A stretch of 64,000 nt of DNA, taken from contig JAMKCH010012560.1 in NCBI GenBank assembly GCA_023653785.1, positions 1-64,000 of the forward strand, read 5' to 3'. Below are positions 45,587 to 57,486 of the stretch, piece after piece. Under the pieces are notes generated by a model. It had not been told where the DNA came from. It did not search any database and worked only from the letters and a program-made list of their open reading frames with translations. The translations under genes and the position numbers were made by a program. How positions within the stretch are numbered: position 1 is the stretch's first letter; each line of letters begins with the position of its first letter. Source of the DNA: Ophioderma brevispina. Lineage: Eukaryota > Echinodermata > Ophiuroidea > Amphilepidida > Ophiodermatidae.

Positions 45587-45669
45587 CAGATCGGACTGCC
45601 AATAAAAAAAAGTAGCAAACGTAATCCTGATTTTAGACTACCCAGACCCACCCAGGACAGGCATGACAT
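45587..45669 (-). CDS. Wnt3: Wnt3 exon 1: start codon and signal peptide
   Basis: This short exon encodes 27 residues plus two bases of a Trp codon. It starts MSCLSW and runs into a basic-then-hydrophobic stretch (RLLLFFIG, residues 17-24) followed by SPIW, an ordinary signal peptide for entry into the secretory pathway. The exon ends TCTG followed by GTAAGC, a good donor at 45586. The split Trp and the PIW tail match the GYPIW tail of vertebrate WNT3 signal exons, and the phase fits exon 2 exactly. An in-frame TAA lies 27 bases upstream, so the ATG at 45669 is the first in frame, although its context (C at -3) is weak. Eight T in a row encode LFF, so homopolymer length affects the frame here. 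Miniature elements sit within 500 bp downstream (44992-45187) and 700 bp upstream (46335-46506). The exon is too short to be certain from motifs alone. The exact phase and Trp match are what make it convincing. Confidence 0.75.
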
Positions 45670-47488
45670 GAGAATCAGCAGCTTAATCCCCCATTAAAAT
45701 AACCTTTATTCAAGTAGCAATTATATTGAATACTCTATAGCCATATACAGTATGGATGTATATGAGGTGATAGAATGTGAAACGTTTTTGGACAAAGGTT
45801 TGAATAAACAACGATTGTTTATTGCATGTATCTAGGGGAATGGTTGTTTGCTTTTCGACGTAGGGTTCTTGTAAAGACTCCTTGGTCACAGTTCTTGATC
45901 CGCCTTTTGATGTACAGTCTTTTCAATATTTCGCAATTTACCATTTTAATTTGGTTAATAAATTAAGAGTTGTGTTTGGGTATGTTTGTCGTCTCTGCGA
46001 GCCATCTGACGTGTCTGAGATAAATGCAAAAAAAGACCCATCTTCCATTCCAAAGTGGGGCTAATCGTGGATGCCACATGCTGCACTTCCTTGTCATGGT
46101 TCGTGAAGAGGAGGTAAGTGTTCTTAATCCACATACACTTCTTCCAATACAATTTTGGTCACTGGTGTCACTTTAGTATTTTACAAAAAGTACTGAAATG
46201 CAAGATTGGGATGAGTTCTGTTCATTTAGGTACTTTTTGTCACTACTATATAAACACATGTGACAACCCGTGCAAAAATGTTATTAGAAGAAGGTGCAAT
46301 GTGGAAGAACACTAATACCACCTCTTGGTTGATTTTTTGATGGAACGCTGTACATCAGGCAAAAATCAGAATTTTTGCCAACATTTTAGGTAGACCTTTA
46401 TGTAAATCTCTCGTTGCACCTTAGCATTTTAACATTTCCATCTTATACTACTTTTAATTAATAACACAAAAATTAATTTTTTCGAATCCTCTGAGTCAGC
46501 TTTTAGGTAAAAAATGGACAATTAACGGAGAACATGGTTGAAGAGCAAATTTTACCTATGCGACCTATTTACAAACATTTTTTTTTTTAACTTAATAGTC
46601 GCAAATGTGCAATGGTTATTCCCAGAATCACAGGCCTATAATTGAGTATGGGACCTAACCAGCTGGTCGCAGACTCCTCGCATAAATGTTGCCCATATAA
46701 TTATATTGCAATCAATGTTGGCTGTCTCCTAGTAGTCTTACTAGTGACTGGAATATGCGATCTATTTCATAGTGGAGAATGGGGAGCAGTACTCAATGTG
46801 TAATAATATTTCAGTAACTGTTCCAAGCCCATTTAATTGGATTTGAATACAAATACCTCTTTTCTTGGAACTATAAATGTGTGATTGAGTCATAACATAA
46901 TTCAAGTGGGTAACTTTCAAGTCTCGCGTCGCCAATATCACAAGTACTAAATCTCTTTTCCGCTTTTTCTAATAGCAGTGATCCTTGGCATCGAAACACC
47001 CATCAACTGCAAAATAAGTTCAGGAGGAATGTCGGTCCTTTTTCTTTTTTATTCTCAAAATTGGAATCTTACACTGTATCATTCGTATATCCGTATTTGC
47101 AATTGATTAATGGTTATCACTATTGCAATGTGGGTTTTCGATTACATGCAATACGTGGCTTACCGGAGACTAACTTATAATCTCTGTATTTTTTGTATTG
47201 ATTGACAGAAAATAAGAAAAAAGCTATTTCGGTGCAACTGGTCGCCGACCTCGTCAAGGTAATCTCGATTTTGGTTGCATCTGCACTGCAAAATTGAAAG
47301 TAACGCCTACAGGATTCACCAATTTATGGGTTAGTTGTCAAGACTTACACATGTTCAATGACTTACATTGAATATGCATGAAATGTTAACCGAATTTGTC
47401 TTTCGTTTAGATACTTTGACCTAAGTTCTTTTTACTCCTCAAATTTTGGTGAATTGACAGTTGTTGAAAGCGAACTGAACTTCTGATC
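45670..47488 (-). other. Sequence upstream of the Wnt3 start codon
   Basis: The 5' untranslated region and promoter should begin here if transcription starts close to exon 1, but I see no clear TATA box or initiator, and extra non-coding 5' exons cannot be excluded. It contains the fragments of families A and B at 46335-46506. Confidence 0.4.
46335..46506 (-). mobile_element. Fragments of families A and B upstream of exon 1
   Basis: 46335-46424 is the terminal quarter of a reverse family A element (ATCAGGCAAAAATCAGA, AAATCTCTCGTTGCACCTTA). 46446-46506 is the terminus of a family B element (TCCTCTGAGTCAGCTTTTA). They lie about 670-840 bp upstream of the Wnt3 start codon. Confidence 0.7.
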
Positions 47489-47825
47489 TTAAAGGTGCAA
47501 CGAGAGATTTCACACATCATGGTGTCCCTAAAAACGAAAGTACTGATTCTTATCCTAAAAAAATATCCCCATCTGAAAGGATTAGCTGAGAAATAATGCT
47601 TTTGTACAAAAAGTTGAAATTTCCTATTTCGTACAGGAGCAAATACGATTCAGCCAATGTTTTCTATTGAAATATAAGCAAATTAAAATCACCCTTTTTC
47701 TCTCTTTTAAGACATTTTCTGTCTCCAATACGAGGTAAGAAATCTATTGAGTATCTAATCAATATGAAACTATATACCATTATGACACAATTTTTGGATT
47801 TTCAAAATCTCTCGTTGCACCTTTA
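47489..47825 (+). mobile_element. Family A element upstream of Wnt3
   Basis: Starts TTAAAGGTGCAACGAGAGAT and ends AATCTCTCGTTGCACCTTTAA, about 337 bp. The interior hairpin reads CCTATTTCGTACAGGAGC with AAATACGATTCAG. It is one of the best-kept termini of the family. Confidence 0.9.
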
Positions 47826-49360
47826 AGTTTTAAAGTCTATTGGAACAGAGTTAACTAGTATGAAATTCCATATTTGATATGATGAGAATCATTTTGCAAC
47901 CCAAAGTAAACCGTATTTAAAAAAAAGATGATCAATTTATATGGGGAAATTCCAACGCAACCGAACTTTGCGACAAAGGCCAAAACCCACTGCTATAGAA
48001 AAACTTGATTTGCTTCAAACTGAAGGCTAAAATCTTGCTTGTTTGTATTTTTTACAAAATAGTCGAGGGTGTACAAATGTCTTACATTTTGTGGCTTTAA
48101 TCGTTGATTCATTATTCTGAATTTCCATCAAAGTACGCTAGACGCATTTTTAAAAGAAAAAGAAAAAATAAGTATACAAATAGTTCAACAACAGCGCCAA
48201 TTTGTCTTAATTCTCTGTAGGCCTATTTAAAAAAAAAAAATAGTGTAAAGCTTGACACCTACATCTATCGACCGGATATAAAATATGTCACAAACGGTAA
48301 ATTCAAAATTACAATTTATATTTTGTTAAATTGTTTCCATCGATTGGACGTCACTGCGATTACCGATTGCAATCCATTTTGATTCGGTTCCGACACGAAA
48401 ATATGATTGACTCCACAGATCTTCGTGGTTCCTCCCAACCGAGAAATAACCAAGCATACCAGTGAATGTTTTTCCCCAAATGTAAGATCCTTAACAGTAC
48501 TAACTGATGAAGAAACTATGGATTAAAAAAGGCTTTTAAATTCTGATACCCGAAATTCCTCATCTTATATACGAACATTTCGCCTATAAAGAGCATAAGC
48601 TTTTGTGTGTTGATGTGTGTGTGTGTTTGTGTTTAGGTGTGTGTGTTGATCGGAGTTCTTGTTGGAAATAGCCTCTCACGTGACCTCGTCAAGACGTAAT
48701 TCCATATCATGGTGGATTATGGGATCGATTGGATCCCAAACATTACCATATTCTGTTCAGTATTAATGTATAAGGTGCCCATGACCACATTTTTTGCTAC
48801 TAATATCATCACTCGATGCTTCAATTTGCACCAAAATACATCAAAGCCGCTATAGTATAGTCCATTGTAATTTATCAAAGGTCATGTTCATCTTACAGTG
48901 AACAGATGATAAGTTTTGTGTATAAAGTTGTATTTTTAAAGTATCTGGGAACATGTGTTCGTATCTATAGACCGCTTTTATTTAATAGCTGGAAAATTCT
49001 CTGAAATATCGATCACATTTTGAAAATGTCCTTGCTTTGTTTCTGTAGTATATGGCAGAGCCTTTAAATTCTGCGAACTCTGAGTATTGTATTCTTTTTC
49101 TCGAGCATGCTGGTTGTCACATAACCAGGGAGACGACTGTAAATCATGAAATGTGACCACAACTCTTAAAATAAAAATTGTTTTAGATAATTTACACCCA
49201 CAGTGTGCCCACTTTCGTGCTTGCGCGTTACGTATGAAAGTGTCATAAAAATTACAAATATGTTTAAATTAATTACGCCTATATTAATTAATATGTCGAC
49301 ATGCATAGAATTTTTTTCACATATCTCTATATAATCAATTTCCATGCGAACTGCACCGAT
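47826..49360. other. Unassigned sequence with a GT-rich tract
   Basis: No gene recognised. A GT-rich stretch lies at about 48604-48650. Confidence 0.4.
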
Positions 49361-49727
49361 TTAAAAGGCTGACTCAGAGATTTCCCGATGAGGGCGCACG
49401 CATTTTTCAAACAAATCGTGTTTTTGTTTACGATATGCATCATGCTTGTCCATAATAATAATACTGTTGTGAACTAACTAAGCTAAAAACAGTCACCTTC
49501 ATATAGAAAATCACAACTTTGTTATGAAAATTCCGGATCTGGAATTTTCGTTATACACGGTATCCATGGCACTGGTTACCCTGTGCAATAAATCTTTACT
49601 TTTTACTGCTGAAAACGAAAGATCGATTCATCTGGAACTTTCGAGTAAGCATTTTAGGTGACTATCTTTAGTTCTAGATGACTATTTTTAATTATGCATA
49701 AAAACTTAAATCTCTGAATCGCCTTTA
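49361..49727 (+). mobile_element. Miniature inverted-repeat element, family B
   Basis: Starts TTAAAAGGCTGACTCAGAGA and ends AATCTCTGAATCGCCTTTAA. The interior is collinear with the copies at 3397 and 6254 (GATGAGGGCGCACGCATTT, TTCATATAGAAAATCAC, GGTATCCATGGCACTG, TAGTTCTAGATGACTATTTTT). Confidence 0.9.
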
Positions 49728-52017
49728 AGTACAACTGCGTGGTTAATCTTCTGCATATAGGTTCATTTAACAAAATAGTCGATCATTGATCATTGGGTTT
49801 TGAGATGATGGCTTCCCCAAAACTACTCTCTTGCAATGTTTGGGGAAAATGACTGAATTCGAACTCCATAGGCGATTAGTTTTGGAAGTTCTGGTCTCCA
49901 GCAGGGCCCTGCGGGTAGTTTGAATTACACCGTGGTGTCTTTGCTATCAGCAGTAGACAGCGTGCTTATGGTGTTAGGCATACGGGTTTTGAATCAGTGG
50001 TGCAAAATAGATTATGCCTACGCAATTTCCTCTCATAATTGCGAATATAAAATATTGAAGAAATGTCAATAATAAACATATGTTCAAGGATTGACCTCTC
50101 ATCCGAGCCTAGATTTTTCAAATATGTGTTGACGATGAACTGTCTTCGTGAGCTATGCCGTCTGATTGTGAGATTTAGTTCACTATTTTCTTGTAAGCTC
50201 TTGTGAGAGTCAGTATCGTTTTGAAAACAGCTGTATGATGTTTGATCAAACATGATAGACTGACATGATAGTTTGGCATGCTTATAGGGGCTGCCGGAAT
50301 ATTTGGGCATACTCGTGTTTTCGTGACCACCATTTTCCCGCCAAAACATAGTGCCTCTATATTTTGGTACACGATTGTGAAGTTAGGAAGGAAAACAGTG
50401 GGCCGTAAATGCAGAAGACTAGTAAGAGTGTGAGCGCTTATTTTAAGAATAATACACACCGTGTTTTTGTTGAAGAAAAAAACGGCTAAAAGCTTGTCTT
50501 TGTAGCTTTCTCACCATATAAAATTTATAAGTTCAAAGTTCTCATTTTAAGTTCGCTTAAGTTAAATATTATGTGTCAAGAGGGGTCAAGAGATATTGCC
50601 AATTCAGAAGCAGGGCGGCTTGTGAAGAACAGAAACACGTGACGGTAATCATTTATGCAAAAGGCATCACATAAATAACCTTCGGGAAAACATTTCTGGG
50701 TGGACACTAAAACAGGTCGATTACATATGAATAGTATTTCATAATATGAATGGTAGAAGTTAGTAGTTTTAATACATAGCTTATATCCTCTTTGAAAGTT
50801 TCTATGTGCATGAACGAGGCGAGACTTTATTCGATTTTCCTTTTTGTGTTAAATCTTTTATTTTGACTTCCCACCCATTCCTGAAGGATGAACCATGTAA
50901 TTAGCAATGAATGAAAGGTAATATACTCAAATTTTACACCACCCACTGCAAAAAAAACTTGACGCACCCGGATGTGTTCCAAACGTGTTCCCAAACGTGT
51001 TCCAAATGTGTTCAAAGAACAATTGCAGAACGGTTCAATTATATGTGAAAACCTGCAGAACATGTTGTTAGCGTTATGTTCTACAGATCATTCAGAACAC
51101 ATGGAGAACGCCTAAAAACATGTTCTACACTTGTTCTAAATCTTGTTACAATATACAATTGAACACGTTCTGCATTTTTGCAGAAGTTTCCAGGAGGCAG
51201 GACAAAATCTAGTTACTTTATATACAATGAAGGTAACTGAACTTTGTCTTACAGATCGAAAATATGACAGCTATAGTGATCTTTTTGCCAAAAAAATATA
51301 AATACCAGCACATGTATCATAACGGTTACCTTATGAACTTGCCATAGGATATATATTACCCTTAAAAAACAATGATTTTGAAAAGAAAACCGCAGGTGCA
51401 AAAAGCCCAGTAGCAAAGTCAAGCAAGGGGAACCAACCGTGAACATTTGAAGTCACGCTAGGGTCACTCGTGGTAAGGTTCAGTGGTACCGGTAACGTGA
51501 GTCCCACATTTATGTGCCAAATGAAAATATGAGTGTGAGTGTATAATGGTGAATGGTAGCTAATGGTGATAATTATTTTGGTACATAACTCCATCTACGT
51601 CTAGCTCGAACTTCCAGAAAGTGAAAGGCAATAATAACGTGACGAGGAGAACTCTCTTGGTGGTGTGGACTTATGCAGACAAAATTAATGTAAATGGTTA
51701 AACAATCTATGAAAAAAGCGTAAAACTAAAAGTTTGGGAAAACGATAATTTTTAAAGGTAAATCTTATGTGTATACCTTATGTTCTAAAATACTTCCTCT
51801 AGAAAATCATCATGCAATTACGGATGACATAGCCCGTCTCAACATTATATCTTTAAAATGGTATAATGCACCGATATAGGTTCGTCGTCAATGAAGCCTA
51901 TCTCTGCATGGTTGTTGACCTTCAATCAAGCACGTTGGAGTTCGCTGCCAATACACAAACACAACCATTAAGACTGAAAGAAAATTTGAATTTCTCTGGT
52001 TACATGTATCTTAATTT
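49728..52017. other. Unassigned sequence with a small GTGTTCC tandem
   Basis: At 50974-51016 a 12-base motif GTGTTCC(C)AAAC repeats about four times, and the next 170 bases are rich in GTTC/GAAC and TGCAGAAC words. A 127-residue minus-strand frame (49966-50349) has no recognisable domain and is not called. Confidence 0.5.
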
Positions 52018-52352
52018 TTAAAGGGGATGGCCCGATTTAAGTCTATAAATTTTTTATCTTAATAGAATGGCCTTCACCCGAAAGCCCCATCTGTAACGTT
52101 TCGCGCTGATTTCAACCGTTTTTAAATTAAAGTGATAGTAAACAAGTGATTTTGACCCCCCATGGAGTACTGTGTAAAATTAATATTGGTCGACGACCAA
52201 AATGGGACATATTTTTCGCTCATAACATCCAAAACAAACATCCTTCACAGGGAAAATGAGAAAAATAATAGCTTTCTTCTGATATCAAAATTTTGACCAC
52301 TTCCGGTAAAATATGGGTCCCTGTGGACGAGGCTCTTTCGATCGGACCATTG
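52018..52352 (+). mobile_element. Miniature element, family C
   Basis: Starts TTAAAGGGGATGGCCCGATTT. It carries the family blocks CTTCACCCGAAAGCCCCATC, GGTCGACGACCAAAATGGG, GAGAAAAATAATAGC and TCTGATATCAAAATTTTGACC. The right end is degraded near CGGACCATTGATTTTG. Confidence 0.8.
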
Positions 52353-53399
52353 ATTTTGAAATGAGGAATAATCGGTCCGTCGCAAATAAGAATAGTGTCA
52401 ACCAGCAGAATCCCAGGACCATTTACCATCGAACAAATATAAAAAATGAAAGTATAAAATCACTTATTTATTTGATCACTTCTCATCACAACAAGTTTGC
52501 CTAAAGGCATGCATACCACCACTGAGGTCTATACGTCTACTTGTATGTGCAATCAAGATCTTATCATATAGGCCTACGTAATACATCAACTGATTACATT
52601 TATTTCAATTTATCACTATTTAGTACACTATTGTACCACTTAAAATCACCTGTTGGTATTCACACCAATGCCATATCCATTCACCCCGTCACCTTACAAT
52701 TCCGTGATTTCATATACGTCCGAACTTTTTCAGTCAGTGTTGCCATATTGGTATAACTTAACATCACAAACGCGAACCATGATTTGCAATTAAGTTCCAA
52801 TGACATCATTGCATTTCCAGCTCGTGTTCTATAATTTCCATACAGTACCAAGGTCGCACAGACAATTTTCCTCCTAAAATACTTGTGATCAAAGCATTTC
52901 CTCACCTTCAACTCTATATTCTCAAGTTTACTCTTTTTTCTAAATTTTGAAGCAATCTTTCATTGTTTTTTTTAAATACAGTGTTCGGTCATCCACTAAG
53001 AGGCTAAGATTGTCGATAATTAGGCCCCTATACAAACTCCATGGACTTCCGTTGTGATCCCAATTGCAATAAATTGAGTGATTTTGAGGCTGATTTTCTT
53101 TTCAAAGCTAACTTTGATCTTGGAAGCGGTAAACTTCTTTTTACGACTTATTGTCTGTCACAGTCTGTGACCATTTCTGTCGCGGACACGCTATTGCACA
53201 TCTTCTTGTTTGTGTTTTGCTCTTTAGAGATGGGGGAAAAGGGTTGATCGAGTTCAGACCAATTTTATAGCGGTGTCTGTCTGAATGACAGGTTTTGTTG
53301 TTGCAAATTGAGGAAGGAATGGAGTTCGATTTCCAGTAATGTTTATCATGTAGAAGGGTTATTTAAACGAAAAAATACATCAGTCCTTGGCACCGCTTA
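52353..53399. other. Unassigned sequence
   Basis: No gene recognised. Open frames here are short and without recognisable motifs. Confidence 0.4.
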
Positions 53400-53799
53400 T
53401 GTCGCCTGCCGTCGCGGTTTGTGAATGATAGGCCTCACACGAACCTTGGACCTTGACATGTGACCTTTGACCTCAAAACAACTGAGGGTATTGCATGTAA
53501 ACGCCACAAAGTTTGGTTCCATTGAACTTCAACTTTTCAAATGAGGTCAATTTTACATTTTCAGCCCATCTTACACTTGACCTCACACCTTTAACCTTGG
53601 TAATGTGACCTTTGACCTCAAAACAAATGGGGGGATGCCATGTTGCAACTGTGACCCAAGCCAATTTGGTTTAAGTTTATCCAAGTATTTGGATATTATA
53701 CATGCCGAAATGTTACTGACCCTTTTTCACGACAACAGACATCAACAGTGGACAAAGTGATCCCTATGTGGCTTCCTGCCTTAAGGCAGGCAGGCGACA
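53400..53799. mobile_element. TIR-bounded repeat carrying two DR1 motifs
   Basis: The left end is TGTCGCCTGCC and the right end GGCAGGCGACA, an 11-base inverted terminus about 400 bp apart. Inside are two perfect TGACCTTTGACCT words (53461-53473 and 53606-53618) and a 16-base palindrome CCTGCCTTAAGGCAGG (53775-53790). It is related to the repeat at 9088-9521. Confidence 0.65.
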
Positions 53800-55697
53800 C
53801 AAAAAGGGACACGAAGATGAATTTAAGATTTGAGGCGAAATGAGGTGAGTTATAAAGAAACGAGATGAACAGACGTGTCATCATCAGTATGATAAAGAAA
53901 GGCGCTGTCCATCAGTTTCGTGATCACTAGATATAAAACAATCAGTCTCTTCAATGTTGTCGTCATCAACCGTCACCATTGTTGTCACCCACCGTTTTAT
54001 CAATTGATCATCATCGTCACCACCACCGCCACCCGGCACCACCACCATTTCTCATCACAGCGATACCAATCGGCAGTCGCAATGGACCGCTACTTTCGTA
54101 AACGGCATACAGATCGCTGATTTCCGTGTGAAAATTTAATTCACAGTGATCAGAAATATATTAATTGCGATCATTTTCTGCACGATTTCCATAAAAATAA
54201 ACATTTGTTCGTTTCTGTAAAATTTATTGTTTTGCAAAACACTGGCTGAAGCTTGAAGGTCAAAATGTTTTAGACTGAATTGGTCTTGATCTTCACGCTT
54301 GCTGTTTACGCAAACGAAATCCCTTAGCGCGTATCACAGGGTCACGAAAATGTGTTCAAGTACTTTACGGGATGACGTTTTATGTAAGCACATCCGACTG
54401 AAATATTTTATGACTGACGATAGTTGGTTGGCATACATGTACATGTATATTTTAAATATATAGCTCGAAACATCATTTGTTACGGTCTGCCCATTGTAAT
54501 GAAATGTGTAGACTTTTACAGAACGAAAACAATGGTTTCAAAAGAAACATATAAGATGGACGACAACTACAAGACTCAAAGTAAAACAAAGAGTAAAAAT
54601 AAAAAGGAAGGAAAAAGTAACAGATAACAAAAGAGAAGCAGGTTTTTTTTTTGGTTTTTTTTTTTGGTGGTACTGCGTATTACACCAAAAGTGCAAAACA
54701 CACATGAAATATGATAGCACTGCAGGTTTAACTTTTAAGAAGTCAACAAAAGTCTTTCGAAATGGTTTGCTTTTAATCTACCGATAGATCTAACTAACTG
54801 AATACAATGTGGTTGCACCAATTCTCATTTTCACCTTTGTCCATATGATGTTAACTACAAACGAATTTGTTTGTTCAACAAGGGCTCAAACCAACAATGA
54901 ATCAACCTGTGAAATAAATTCCCCATGACGCTATGAAAAGCGAATGTCGTATTGAATCTCAAATGCTTATTTGTACGGATTTTACTCATGACAACACGGT
55001 ACTTTGCGCAAATTTGTTAGGCTTCTGATAATAGTTTGGAAGATAATCCCGCCATTAATTATTACACCCCTTGTTATAAAAATGCCCTTTGATGTAAATC
55101 TATGCTTTAGGTTTATGTTTCTGCCAGCGGAAATTAAGTTCATTTATCAGTCTTTGCGAGACTGCTCCGATCCACACTTTCAGGTGAAAGAACTTGACCA
55201 TGTACTGTAAAAATGTTGATTTATATAGGGAACATCCCTCATTTGTTGAGTGAAGTTGTTCCTATTGTTAATCAAAATTTTGTAATTTTTAAAGAGTTTT
55301 TGCACGACACCGGCTGGTATAAGTGTTCTATGTAAGAACAGCTCTGTTGTGCCAGGCCTGGTGTGCTTTATTCCGTAAAGCACGAGTATTGGTGTTACCA
55401 AAGTTTCTAAGATTGTCTTAATTAACAGAAAATTTAGGTAGATCCCAAATATACAGCTAAAATGGAATTAATATCCATATCCGGGTACTTTTTCTGATGG
55501 TTCGTGAACTGCCCAGACTTTCGAGTCAAGCGTTCGCTGCTGAGCAGAAGTAATTTGCTATAGGCCTACTCGGATATCTTGGTATAGGCTATTGCACAGA
55601 GTTGGTCCTTTCAAAATGTATTTGGGGTATGCAGACCTTATTGGTGTCAAGTTTCCATTTGGTAACCCACTTTCACTGGTGCACTTATGAATTGAGC
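53800..55697. other. Unassigned sequence
   Basis: No gene recognised. About 53955-54060 is skewed to CAC/ATC triplets. At about 55361-55382 the palindrome GTGCTTTATTCCGTAAAGCAC is related to the larger one at 55698. Confidence 0.5.
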
Positions 55698-55741
55698 AAA
55701 CCTTTACGGAATAAACCACGGGGTTTATTCCGTAAAGGTTT
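55698..55741. repeat. Perfect palindrome with 20-base arms
   Basis: AAACCTTTACGGAATAAACC, a four-base loop ACGG, then the exact complement GGTTTATTCCGTAAAGGTTT. The core TTTATTCCGTAAAG is also the core of the hairpin at 55361-55382. Confidence 0.95.
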
Positions 55742-57486
55742 CCGAAATCATAGGTGTCGGCGAAAAGTGGCGGTCACCTTATAGAAACACCCCTTACAGA
55801 ATACAGCCAGTGTCAGTGAGAGGCAAGTTCCTTGATGCAAAGAAAGTTCAGTCCTGAATTAAGGACTGCGACATACATTCCATTAGCAAGTTTCTCTTTC
55901 TTCGCAAACAGCTTTGGAACAACAGAACACTTGTTAGTAACATAAACGTGATGTCAAAATATAATTTATTTAAGTAGCCTAAGTCTCATTCACTAAACAA
56001 GTTTGCTTATTACTTTGACAGAAAATACTTCAGACAAAATGAATGGAAAAAGGGAGTGAACTTGGTTGGTTTAGTTAAAAATTAAATCAGATAATACTGC
56101 TTCCTGTTTACCCGTGCACAAAATATGACGTCGAACTTGTGGCTAATTTCATTGACAATACATATACACGAAAGCTAATACCTCTATACAGCAATATGAC
56201 GTTAATTGACTTTCAGAAGTCAAGTTGAAGTTATAACCTACCACATCACATAAATAGGTGAAAAAAGTTTCGATTAAGGAGAACAATGAGGGAGATATTT
56301 GTTTGCGGGTTAAACCCCTGGTACCAATTGTGCAAGCGGGAAAGCACATGTGTATTTTGATATACGAGTTCGTCTGGACTGACCCATATAGACAGACTGT
56401 AAGCATGAATCAGTTTGAAAAGTTTAATTCCGCGTCTACGCGTCTCCCAGATGTAGATTATTTAGATGCAGTCCCTTTTGGGTGCTATACAAAATAGGCG
56501 TTAGACCCCCGACTATAACTCGATGTTTATGTACGTATGTCTGACAGAATTATCATTGGCTTTCGTAGGCAATAGAGCAATCGATATATTAGTATATATA
56601 TTCTCTTTCAGTTCGATCAAGAAATGTTTTCAATGCACAAATAGCTTCAAATCTTGTTTAGCTTTGTTTGGGTGCGAACTGCGAACATTTACAATATGCG
56701 AGTCTGTGTGCATCATCAGGTGATAGACATGCATGTGATCGTGTATAGGGCCTACACGTATAATTGTTTATGATACAAACAATACCAAATTGTTTGGTTC
56801 TCGTCAGTGTGATATGAGACAATAATAGTTAACTTTAGTTAATGTGTACTGTGAATTTAACACAAATTTTATACAATTGTTATTTGTTATTTATATAACG
56901 AGCCTAAGGAGATACATTTTAAGTATAGTTACACAGCAAACTTCTAATGTTTGCATATGAGGCTTTCCAGATAACTCTGACACAAAGTCGCGATGTGTAA
57001 AACTCTTTCAATATAAGAGTATCAATAGTGCTGCAGCTCTATTAGATTTGTGACTTGGGGCATAGGTTAAATGCAAATTGGCGTCCCACGTGGAACTTTA
57101 TAGCCATGCATTAAGCCATGTCCAAGTCGTCTCCTGAGTATCAGCAAATTGGCTCAATTAACTGCAGTAGCGTGACAGTTGAATATTGGAGCCTATAGCC
57201 CGTGAATATTGTTTCGGTAGTTAGCGAGAGATGTTTTCCCGCCATGGAAAGTAGATTTAGATTTCTGGTTCTGAAAATGATGATGAAAAACTACGTAAGA
57301 ATAGCCCACAGCTGTAAAAACCTAACCAATAGAAAACAAGAAATGGAATCGAATGTCTCACCTGAAGATATTACTGTAAAGACAAATTTTGAAACATCTG
57401 CAGTAATGTAATTAGAATGGTTTGCTATGCCTTAAATGTTGTCTCAGGCGAGATCGGTTGGTATTCTATAAGCTTGGTATTGTTTT
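55742..57486. other. Unassigned sequence
   Basis: No gene or named repeat recognised. Open frames up to 85 residues overlap on opposite strands and look random. Confidence 0.4.

Larger units (their letters stand above)
25787..45669 (-). other. Wnt3: Wnt3-type gene locus, four coding exons
   Basis: This is a secreted lipid-modified Wnt ligand gene, assembled by hand from four minus-strand exons. The order along the protein is signal peptide (45669-45587), N-terminal cysteine-rich block (32041-31800), WKWGGC block (29080-28791) and C-terminal block ending HTCK-stop (26285-25787). Exon 1 ends with two bases of a Trp codon and exon 2 supplies the third. Exon 2 ends with one base of a Gly codon and exon 3 supplies the other two. 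Introns are 13545, 2719 and 2505 bp. I assign Wnt3 from the MPSVAEG, FRGRRWNCTTV, SPIW-then-A, RENR..AR.AMNRHN and LVYYE.SPN.CE patterns and from the Trp-split first intron, which I recall from vertebrate WNT3. Wnt16 or another subfamily is a weaker alternative, suggested only by AAGLVHAVTR in exon 3. Known role of the family: binding Frizzled and LRP5/6 to drive beta-catenin signalling in axial patterning. No other gene was found beside it. Confidence 0.88.

Noticed and set aside
49966..50349. 127-residue minus-strand open frame upstream of Wnt3
   Set aside because: No recognisable motif, no signal peptide and no supporting neighbours. The length is possible by chance in 64 kb.
50947..51190. 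Large inverted repeat around the GTGTTCC tandem
   Set aside because: Only short words such as TGCAGAAC pair between the two halves. The arms do not align over their length.
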